19,658 nt of DNA from Candidatus Methylomirabilota bacterium (GTDB lineage: Bacteria > Methylomirabilota > Methylomirabilia > Methylomirabilales > 2-02-FULL-66-22): contig JACQVO010000159.1 of assembly GCA_016209725.1 (NCBI GenBank), positions 1-19,658 of the forward strand, read 5' to 3'. A model generated the notes under the pieces. The model did no database searches. It was given only the letters and a program-made list of their open reading frames with translations, and was not told the origin of the DNA. Shown here piece by piece: positions 9,099-15,374 of the stretch (within the stretch, counting starts at the first letter, position 1; each line of letters opens with the position of its first letter). The position numbers and the translations under genes are program-made.

Positions 9099-11264
9099 GT
9101 GGACGTCGGCCGGGTCGGGAGCGCTATGCGCGCGTGGCATGCTCTGCAAAATGGTTATCGGCAGTTGCGGCTGCAGACCCGGCTCGCCCTGTATATCGTC
9201 CTGCTGGTCACGGTCCTCTTCGCCCTCCTGATTCCCGCCGTCCTGCTGATCCAGGAATCGGCTATCCTGGGGACAGCGCGGGAGAACGGCCTCCAACTGG
9301 TGTCCATCTTCGCCTTCAGCAGCGTGCCGGCCCTGGTGGCGGATGACTTCCTCGGGCTCCGCCAATTGGTCAACAGCCTGGAGCGGGAGCGCGACATCCG
9401 CTACGCCATGATCCTCGACCTCGACGGCCGGGTGCTGCTCCATACGCTGCTGACCGAGACGGGGGCGCTGTACCGGGATCCCCTGACCCTGTACGCCCTG
9501 GCGGTGAATGAACCATCCCTCCAGGAGACGCACTCTCCGCGGGGCGAGATCCTCTACGACTTCGCCGCGCCCGTCCTGATCCTGAATCAGCGGCGGGCGA
9601 TCGCCCGGATCGGGATCTCGGTTGCCGACGAGTTGCTCCTGATCCGCCGGACCCGGAACACCATCCTCGGCCTGGGCGTGGTCAGCCTGGCAGCGGGCCT
9701 GATCTGGGCCCACCTTCAGGCCCGGCGAATCACCCGCCCAATCCGGGCCCTGGCGACCGCGGCGGGTGCCGTGGCGCGGGGGGACCTGGAACACCGCATC
9801 ACCAGTGAAGAGCAGGACGAAGTGGGGCATCTGGCCGACGCTTTCAACCGGATGGCCGACTCCCTGCGGGCACGATTCGAGGTGGATCGGGAATTGTCCT
9901 CCACGCTGAACTTCCAGACGGTCCTGGAGACCCTGGTCCGCCACGCCCGACGCCTCTGCGGGGCGGACGTCGCTTTCCTGGCGTACCGCCACGGCGATGC
10001 GTCTGTGGCCCCCGTGGCGGCCTGGGCCGGAGCCGTGGGCACCGCGTTCCGCGACTGGGTGATCCGCCCGGGCCAGGGCCATGCGGGCTGGGTCCTCCGC
10101 GAGGGCCGCATCTCTGCGCCACCCAACCCCGCCACCGACGCCGACCCGCACGAAGCTCGCGTCCTGGCGGAGGAGGGGGTGCTGGCCTTGATCCTCGTCC
10201 CCATCCGGCTGAAGCAACACTGCGTCGGTGTGCTCGGCCTGGGAGGCCGGCAGGGGATCACCTTCAGCGAAGGGACACGGGAGATGCTCCAGCGTCTCGG
10301 AGATCAGGCGGCCGTGGCCCTGGCCAACGCCCTCGCTTACCGGGAGATCGAACTGCTCAACTTGGGGCTGGAGGCCAAGGTGGCGGAACGCACCCGCGAT
10401 CTGTCGCAGGCCAACGCCGCCCTGGAAGCCTCCCACAGCAAGCTCCAGGCACTCGACCGCCTGAAGTCCGATTTCGTCTCCAACGTCTCCCACGAGTTGC
10501 GCACGCCTCTCACGGCCATCCGGATGTCCGTGGACAACCTGCTGGACGGCGTGGCTGGAGAGATCAGCCCGACGCTTCAGCGCTACCTCACCAAAGTGAG
10601 GAACAACACGGACCGCCTGGGACGTCTCATCGCCGACCTGCTGGATCTGTCCCGCATCGAGGCCGGCCGGGTCGAGCTGCGTTCCGCCCCGGTCCCGGTC
10701 GGGGAGATCATGCAGGAGGTGGCGGAGAGCCTGCGCCCCATGGCCGGCGGGAAAGGGGTGGACTTGGCCGTCCTGCCCGGCGTGTCGCCCGCCATCGCCT
10801 TCGTGGACCGGGACAAGCTTCAGCAGGTCCTCATCAATCTGACGGAGAACGCGGTGAAGTTCACGCCTGCCGGCGGTACGGTCGCCCTCTCGGCACGCGT
10901 GGTGGATTGGTGCAGTTGCGGATCCATGGATCCGTCCGGACCCACCCACCGGCCCGCCGATCCACCCAGCCACGTCACGACAAAAGTCGTCGAGTGTACA
11001 GTGGAAGATACGGGCGAGGGGATTCCGCCGGAGGAACTCGGGGCCATCTTCGGAAAGTTTCACCAGGTCCGCCGCCCCGGGCTGCAGAAGGCGCAGGGGA
11101 CAGGCCTCGGCCTTTCCATCGCCAAGAGCCTCATCGAACTCCACGGCGGTCGGATTTGGGTGGAGAGTCAGGTGGGTCGGGGCAGCCGTTTTGTGTTCAC
11201 CCTCGCGGCGGCGGAGGCGCGGACCCTGGCAAAGGTCGAGGGGCAGGCCGGGCTCCGGCCATGA
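9099..11264 (+). CDS. Membrane sensor histidine kinase (HAMP-GAF-HisKA-HATPase)
   Basis: Two-component sensor kinase of 721 residues. A membrane segment at about 29-51 and another at about 188-207 flank a periplasmic sensor region of roughly 135 residues. HAMP follows (about 209-262; RRITRPIRAL), then a GAF-like domain (about 268-410), a short coiled coil (LGLEAKVAERTRDLSQANAA), HisKA with phospho-acceptor His465 in VSNVSHELRTPL, and the ATPase domain with N box (LINLTENAVKFTP), G1 (DTGEGIPP), F box (FGKFHQ) and G2 (GTGLGLSIAKSL). All catalytic motifs are intact. Residues about 605-628, between N and G1 boxes, are an odd Pro/His/Asp-rich insert on repetitive DNA containing the palindrome GGATCCATGGATCC. 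The start is GTG 9099 (AGGAGAAG upstream) or ATG 9126. The signal and partner regulator are unknown. Confidence 0.93.
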   Translation: MDVGRVGSAMRAWHALQNGYRQLRLQTRLALYIVLLVTVLFALLIPAVLLIQESAILGTARENGLQLVSIFAFSSVPALVADDFLGLRQLVNSLERERDIRYAMILDLDGRVLLHTLLTETGALYRDPLTLYALAVNEPSLQETHSPRGEILYDFAAPVLILNQRRAIARIGISVADELLLIRRTRNTILGLGVVSLAAGLIWAHLQARRITRPIRALATAAGAVARGDLEHRITSEEQDEVGHLADAFNRMADSLRARFEVDRELSSTLNFQTVLETLVRHARRLCGADVAFLAYRHGDASVAPVAAWAGAVGTAFRDWVIRPGQGHAGWVLREGRISAPPNPATDADPHEARVLAEEGVLALILVPIRLKQHCVGVLGLGGRQGITFSEGTREMLQRLGDQAAVALANALAYREIELLNLGLEAKVAERTRDLSQANAALEASHSKLQALDRLKSDFVSNVSHELRTPLTAIRMSVDNLLDGVAGEISPTLQRYLTKVRNNTDRLGRLIADLLDLSRIEAGRVELRSAPVPVGEIMQEVAESLRPMAGGKGVDLAVLPGVSPAIAFVDRDKLQQVLINLTENAVKFTPAGGTVALSARVVDWCSCGSMDPSGPTHRPADPPSHVTTKVVECTVEDTGEGIPPEELGAIFGKFHQVRRPGLQKAQGTGLGLSIAKSLIELHGGRIWVESQVGRGSRFVFTLAAAEARTLAKVEGQAGLRP

Positions 11265-11394
11265 CGAGCCCGCGCCACCGGACCCTCGATGTGGCCGACG
11301 ACCCCGACCGGAGCATGCGCGCCGCCTTCATCTGCGTGGTCCGCCAGCGCGGGGGTGCCTGCCTCAGGCGTGCTCACGTCGCGGATCCTCCCTG
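11261..11394 (+). pseudogene. Possible remnant of a response regulator N-terminus
   Basis: The kinase stop (TGA 11262-11264) overlaps an ATG at 11261 in the ATGA arrangement typical of coupled kinase-regulator pairs. The peptide begins MTSPRHRTLDVADDPDRSMR, which resembles the first strand and acidic pocket of a receiver domain (usual form xILVVDDDPDxR). After about 45 codons it runs antisense into the 3' end of the enolase-superfamily gene, and no phospho-Asp, Thr or Lys region is recognisable. Either the regulator was cut off by a rearrangement or the resemblance is chance. Only the overlap and peptide are seen directly. Confidence 0.3.
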
Positions 11395-12576
11395 TCAGCG
11401 ATTCACGCGGTACTTCGCCACGACGCGGGGATCGAGCTCGACGCCAAGCCCCGGTCGGTCGGAGAGTTCGAGGTGGCCCGTCGTGTCCACCAGCAGGGGG
11501 TCGCGGGCGAGGTCGGCCATCAGGGGATGCGCCGGGAAGACCATCTCGGCCATGCTGGCGTTGGCGACGGCCCCCAGCAGGTGGGCCGCGGCCGCCACCG
11601 CCACCGCCGACCCGTGGATGTGGGGGGCCAGCGGCAGATGCCAGGCCTGGGCCAGGTGGGCGATCTTGAGGCCGGAGGTCAGGCCGCCGGACCAGGCCAC
11701 GTCCGGTTGGACGAAGTGGACGGCGCGGGAGACGATGTAGTCCCGAAAGCTCACCGTCCCATAGCTGCACGTCTCGTAACCGGCCAGCGGGATCCCCACC
11801 TTGGCGGCCACCTCGGCGCTGCCGGCGACGTCATCCGGGCAGACTGGTTCCTCGTACCAGTAGAGGTCCAGTGGCTCCAGGGCGCGGCCCATCTTCACGG
11901 CGGTCGGGACGTCCCAGGCGCCGTTGGCGTCGATCATCAAGCGCACCGTGGGTCCGATCGTCTCGCGGGCCGCCCGGACCCGGGCCGCATCCTCCGCCAG
12001 CGAGACCTCGCATGTGCCTCGGTGCGCCATGGCGCGCAGCGGGCTGCCCTCGATCTCGCTGTTGCGTCCGACCTTCATCTTCACGGCGCGAAAGCCGTGC
12101 CGGCAGTACGCCTCCATCTCCGCGCAGAGCTCCCGGATCCCCTTGCCCTCAGCATAGAAGCCTCCCGTGGCATAGGCCGGCACCCGGCGACGGTAGCCGC
12201 CCAGCAGACGCCAGAGGGGCATCCCGCTCATCTTCCCCCGCAGGTCCCATAGGGCGATGTCGATCCCGCTCATGGCGGCGATGAGGAGCCCCCCGCGGGC
12301 GTGCTTGTAGGCGCGCTGGTGCATCCGTTCCCACAGCCGCTCGATCTCCCGCGGGTCCTCTCCCACGAGGTGGTCCCGGAGCTCGCCCTCGATGACCGTC
12401 CGGGTCGAGCCAAGCGGTCCGCCGAAGTGCGCCGCCTCACCGAGGCCGACCAGGCCGTCGTCGGTCTCGACCTCGACGAGAAGCGCGGGCTTGGTGGCCA
12501 TGCTGTAGTTGGCATCGAAGACCGGCTGTGGCAAGGGGAATTCCAGCGGGATGGTCCGGACGTCGCGAACTTGCAT
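11395..12576 (-). CDS. Enolase-superfamily enzyme, mandelate racemase subgroup
   Basis: TIM-barrel enzyme of 393 residues that would abstract a proton alpha to a carboxylate using Mg2+, as a racemase, epimerase or acid-sugar dehydratase. The mandelate-racemase catalytic set is present: Lys166-x-Lys168 (KMKVG), metal ligands Asp216 (DANGAW), Glu242 (YEEPV) and Glu268 (AGYET), and the Asp292/His319 general-base pair (QPDVAW, PHIHG). The N-terminal capping domain includes GEAAHFGGP. Substrate cannot be read from sequence. An unusual segment after KMKVG (RNSEIEGSPLRAMAHRGTC) may be a loop specific to its subgroup. The ATG at 12576 has GGAG seven bases upstream. It diverges from the broken M24 gene across a 260-bp gap with promoter signals, and converges with the kinase. 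Muconate-cycloisomerase-type enzymes are less likely because of the His319 dyad. Confidence 0.88.
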   Translation of the reverse strand: MQVRDVRTIPLEFPLPQPVFDANYSMATKPALLVEVETDDGLVGLGEAAHFGGPLGSTRTVIEGELRDHLVGEDPREIERLWERMHQRAYKHARGGLLIAAMSGIDIALWDLRGKMSGMPLWRLLGGYRRRVPAYATGGFYAEGKGIRELCAEMEAYCRHGFRAVKMKVGRNSEIEGSPLRAMAHRGTCEVSLAEDAARVRAARETIGPTVRLMIDANGAWDVPTAVKMGRALEPLDLYWYEEPVCPDDVAGSAEVAAKVGIPLAGYETCSYGTVSFRDYIVSRAVHFVQPDVAWSGGLTSGLKIAHLAQAWHLPLAPHIHGSAVAVAAAAHLLGAVANASMAEMVFPAHPLMADLARDPLLVDTTGHLELSDRPGLGVELDPRVVAKYRVNR

Positions 12577-12643
12577 GGCATTTCTCCGGCAATGGGGGAT
12601 ATGGGCAGCCCTGGGAGCGAACGCACCTTGCGGGCCGGCGCGG

Positions 12644-12673
12644 AGTCTAGCGCATGTTCCTATGCGCGTTCAA
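12644..12673 (-). promoter_or_regulatory. Promoter for enolase-family gene with palindromic operator in the spacer
   Basis: On the minus strand TTGAAC (12673-12668) and TAGACT (12649-12644) are separated by 18 bp. Those 18 bases (12650-12667) are a perfect inverted repeat, GCGCAT, a 6-base centre, then ATGCGC. A dimeric regulator bound there would lie exactly between -35 and -10. The predicted leader is about 60 bases. The hexamers and palindrome are seen; regulation is inferred, and no regulator gene is present in the window. Confidence 0.55.
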
Positions 12674-12717
12674 GTTGTTCCGATTCGCCACGATAGCTGT
12701 TTCAGTTCGGATTGGTA

Positions 12718-12745
12718 TTGACGCCTGAAAAATTTGGCGTAACTT
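12718..12745 (+). promoter_or_regulatory. Promoter candidate for the broken M24 gene
   Basis: TTGACG (12718-12723), a 16-bp spacer and TAACTT (12740-12745), in a stretch more AT-rich than its surroundings. The inverted repeat ACGCC...GGCGT (12721-12740, 10-base centre) overlaps the -35 end and fills the spacer, so this may also be an operator. It would give a leader of about 85 bases to the ATG at 12837. Confidence 0.4.
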
Positions 12746-12836
12746 ACATGCAGAATTTCTGATATTCACAAGGAGTGGCCGGTCACGAGCTGGAATGAGG
12801 ACCTGGCGCACTGACTGACGGAGAAAGGGCGGATTG

Positions 12837-13831
12837 ATGACCAGAGCTGACGAAATCAGCGAGAAGGAGACCAGGGTCAGGCAATTCCTCCACGCGCACA
12901 GTCTGCGGGCGCTGCTGCTCAAGCGCCAAGCCAATTTCTCCTGGATGACGGGCGGCGGCCTGAACAGCATCGGCATCGCCACGGATGTGGGCGGCAGCTC
13001 CCTTCTCGTCACGGAGACCGCCAAGTACGTCATATCGAACAACATTGAAGCCCCCCGCATGATCCATGAGGAAGAGGTCGAGAAGCTGGGGTTCAGCCTC
13101 AAGACGTTTCCCTGGACCGAGGACCTCGAGGCCGTCATTGTAAGAAGCCTGGTGGGGAAGGGACTCGTCGCCTGCGACCTGTTCGTGCCGGACACCCGCC
13201 TGATGGCGGATGAGATCGCCCGGCTCCGCTACTCGCTCACCCCGGGCGAGATCGAGCGGTACCGGTGGTTGGGGGAGCGGGCCTCCCGGGCTGTCGAGAA
13301 GACCTTGCTGGAAACCGCTCGCGGCGAGAAGGAGTCCGAAGACGGATCGACAAATTATTGATGCTCTCGGTCAACGCCCGAAAGGGAGGCCTCGTCCTCT
13401 GCCTAACACGCTTCGTCCATTTTGGCAAGGTGCCGCCGGCCCTGCAGAAACAGTATGAGGCCAACGTCCACGTGGACTGCACCCTGATGGCCCACACCCG
13501 ACCCGGCGTCCCTGCCCGGGACGTCCTGCAGAAGGGGCTGGATGCCTACCGGGAGCAGGGATTCCCGGACGAATGGAAGCTGCACCACCAGGGAGGGCCG
13601 ATCGGGTACCAGCCCAGGGATTACCGCGTCCACCCCGGGACGCCCGATCTCATCCAAGAGAACCAAGCCTTCACCTGGAACCCGAGCATCACGGGAACGA
13701 AGTCGGAAGACACCATCCTCGCCGCCGCGAGCGGCCCGGAGATGATCACTCCCCCTCTGCTTTACCCGACGCTTTCCATGGAAGCGGCGGGAGTCCGGTT
13801 CACCAGGCCGGCCGTCTTGGAGAAGGCATAG
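12837..13831 (+). pseudogene. M24-family (creatinase/prolidase-like) gene, interrupted by frameshift and internal deletion
   Basis: Two reading frames together resemble one M24-fold protein. The first (ATG 12837 to TGA 13361) encodes the creatinase-type N-terminal domain and the usual linker (IARLRYSLTPGEIERYRWLGERASRAVEKTL, here in two parts). The second resumes in another frame near 13340 (IDKLLMLSVNARKGG...) and runs to 13831. Between them roughly 40-50 residues of the normal catalytic-domain start are missing, so a deletion with frameshift is inferred. The first stop and an ATG overlap (TGATG, 13359-13363), but no good ribosome site serves that ATG. The remaining M24 part lacks most metal ligands: both Asp positions read Asn and Cys (SVNA, LCLTR), the His position reads Gly (HHQGGPIGY), and one Glu reads Asn (WNPSITG). 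Only the final Glu (SEDTIL) is kept. Confidence 0.75.
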
Positions 13832-13889
13832 AGACGGGTGAACAGGGGGTGGGGGTTGGGGAGGAATTGGCCTCAACCCAGAGCCTGGA

Positions 13890-15080
13890 TCAGAGAATGG
13901 CGAGGTCCCGCGGCGTGACCGTCAGGTACTCCGGGTCGCCGGTCGTCACCAAGATCGTGTCCTCTACGCCGACGACGCCGCGGCCCGGGAAAACAATCTT
14001 CGGCTCCACGGCCAGGGTCATCCCGGCCTCGAGGGTCACATCGGATCCCCTGGCCAGGTAGGGGATCTCGTCCAGCTCGACCCCCACCCCGTGCCCCACG
14101 AAGCTCACCTGTGCCGGGCCGGTATTCATGAATCGATCGGCGTAGCCCAATCGCTCCGCCACGGCCGCCGCCCGCGCGAAGACCCCACTCCCCTTTACGC
14201 CGGGGCGCAGGCCGGCCAGGACCTCCTCCAGGATCCGGAGACATGCCACGTGGGCCCCCGCCAGATCGTCGGGGAGCGCCCCCAGCGAAAACAGCCTCGC
14301 CTGATCCGAGTGGTACCCGTCGCAGGCCCCGGCATAATCCAGGAGAATCGGCTCGTGCGGTTGGATCCGCCGCGTGCCGACGCCGTTCCCGAAGGCAGGT
14401 GACAGCCCGGTTCCGCCTGTCGGGGATTCCATCATGGACGGGACCGCCCCATTCTCCCCGCTCAAGAGGTGTCCGTAGAAGCATTCCATGTTGAGCCGCC
14501 GCGTCCGGATGATCCCCTGATGACCGTGGCGGCGCGCCTCTGCCTCGATCTCTGCGGCCAGCTCCAGCTCCGTCATGCCGGGCCGCAGGACCTCCCGCAG
14601 CTTTGCGACCATGCGATCCTGGATGCTCGCGGCCCTCCGGATTCGCGCCACCTCGTAGGGCGACTTGACCATCCGGACCTCCCGGATCAGCCCGGACACG
14701 TCCACGAATTGCATCGTGGGAAACAGCCGGCCGATCCGGGCGTAGTGCTGGAGGGGCAGGACGTCGAACTCGAGGCCGACGCGCTTCAACGTCCCCAGGC
14801 CGTGCCGGGCCAGAAGCGCCGGCATCTCCCGGGGATTCTCCAGGGCTACCACATACTCGAGGGCCGATTCGGCGCGGGCGCGCTCCAGGCTCCGCCGCAC
14901 CAGCAACAGTGGGGGTCCATCCCTCCCGATCACCAGCCAGGCATCCTGGACCGTGCCGGCAAAGTAGAACATATCGGCCGCCTGAAAAATGAAGACCGCT
15001 TCGGCGTCACCGGCCGCGGTCAGCCTTGCCTGGAGCCGGGCGATCCGGCTCTCCAGTTCCGGTCGCGGGGTCAACTCCAT
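13890..15080 (-). CDS. M24-family metallopeptidase (Xaa-Pro aminopeptidase/dipeptidase type)
   Basis: Protein of 396 residues with a creatinase-type N-terminal domain (about 1-130) and a complete pita-bread catalytic domain. All five metal ligands are present: Asp248 and Asp259 (LLDYAG, YHSDQARLF), His330 (VGHGVGV), Glu359 (AVEPKIVF) and Glu373 (VEDTILV). It should therefore be an active dinuclear peptidase cleaving Xaa-Pro bonds, or a related amidinohydrolase-like enzyme; the substrate is not determined. The ATG at 15080 begins MELTPRPELESRI. The frame extends upstream to 15191, but that part is encoded by an octamer repeat (RSTFDRSTVRPFEKRR) and is unlikely to be native. It converges with the broken M24 gene over a 58-bp gap. 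A weak promoter candidate lies at 15190-15219. Confidence 0.88.
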   Translation of the reverse strand: MELTPRPELESRIARLQARLTAAGDAEAVFIFQAADMFYFAGTVQDAWLVIGRDGPPLLLVRRSLERARAESALEYVVALENPREMPALLARHGLGTLKRVGLEFDVLPLQHYARIGRLFPTMQFVDVSGLIREVRMVKSPYEVARIRRAASIQDRMVAKLREVLRPGMTELELAAEIEAEARRHGHQGIIRTRRLNMECFYGHLLSGENGAVPSMMESPTGGTGLSPAFGNGVGTRRIQPHEPILLDYAGACDGYHSDQARLFSLGALPDDLAGAHVACLRILEEVLAGLRPGVKGSGVFARAAAVAERLGYADRFMNTGPAQVSFVGHGVGVELDEIPYLARGSDVTLEAGMTLAVEPKIVFPGRGVVGVEDTILVTTGDPEYLTVTPRDLAIL

Positions 15081-15142
15081 GCGTCTCTCAGTCTCCCGGA
15101 ATTGCGAGGGCAAACAAGGGCGATCGGCAGTTCGCCTCTTCT

Positions 15143-15174
15143 CGAACGGCCGAACCGTCGAACGGTCGAACGTA
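15143..15174. repeat. Octamer tandem repeat (CGAACGGT-type, four units)
   Basis: Four successive 8-bp units: CGAACGGC, CGAACCGT, CGAACGGT and CGAACGTA. It lies in the divergent gap between the intact M24 gene and the DUF169-UroD fusion, within the probable leader of the former. It is the fourth short intergenic tandem repeat of the window and differs in unit length (8 instead of 7). Confidence 0.75.
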
Positions 15175-15189
15175 CTTCGCTGACGCGGC

Positions 15190-15219
15190 ATCCTGCCCGA
15201 TTGGCCGACGCGCAGTCAA
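15190..15219 (-). promoter_or_regulatory. Weak promoter candidate for the intact M24 gene
   Basis: Minus strand TTGACT (15219-15214), an 18-bp spacer and CAGGAT (15195-15190). The -35 is good but the -10 is poor. The leader would be about 100 bases and would include the octamer repeat. Confidence 0.3.
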
Positions 15220-15282
15220 GACAAAAAGCCTCCGACGCCCCGCTCCGGCTCGCCGCCGCAGCAGATGTCATTGAGACAGCGA

Positions 15283-15311
15283 TTGACCTGCCTACGCCGC
15301 CCGTGCATAAT
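15283..15311 (+). promoter_or_regulatory. Sigma70-like promoter for the DUF169-UroD fusion
   Basis: TTGACC (15283-15288), a 17-bp spacer and CATAAT (15306-15311). The leader to the GTG at 15375 would be about 57 bases. Its position supports a start well downstream of the open frame that extends back to 14469. Confidence 0.55.
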
Positions 15312-15374
15312 GAACCGGAACGCGCAAGGGAAGCGTCCGTCAGACCCAGTCCAAAGAGGGAGAGGGGGCACGTC

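Noticed and set aside
8979..11144. 721-codon open frame on the minus strand opposite the histidine kinase
   Set aside because: It mirrors the kinase frame in GC-rich DNA, has no recognisable domain, and is Gln/Gly/His/Arg-rich as antisense frames are. The kinase has complete motifs.
11265..11394. Bidirectional terminator between the convergent kinase and enolase-family genes
   Set aside because: Only a 5-bp stem (GCCTG/CAGGC) with a 3-base loop and no T tract is visible.
15081..15191. N-terminal extension of the intact M24 peptidase to 15191
   Set aside because: The extra residues are encoded by the octamer repeat and are not family-like; ATG 15080 gives the expected N-terminus.
14469..15374. 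Upstream in-frame extension of the DUF169-UroD gene
   Set aside because: It is antisense to the intact M24 gene; the promoter at 15283-15311 and the ribosome site before GTG 15375 place the start downstream.
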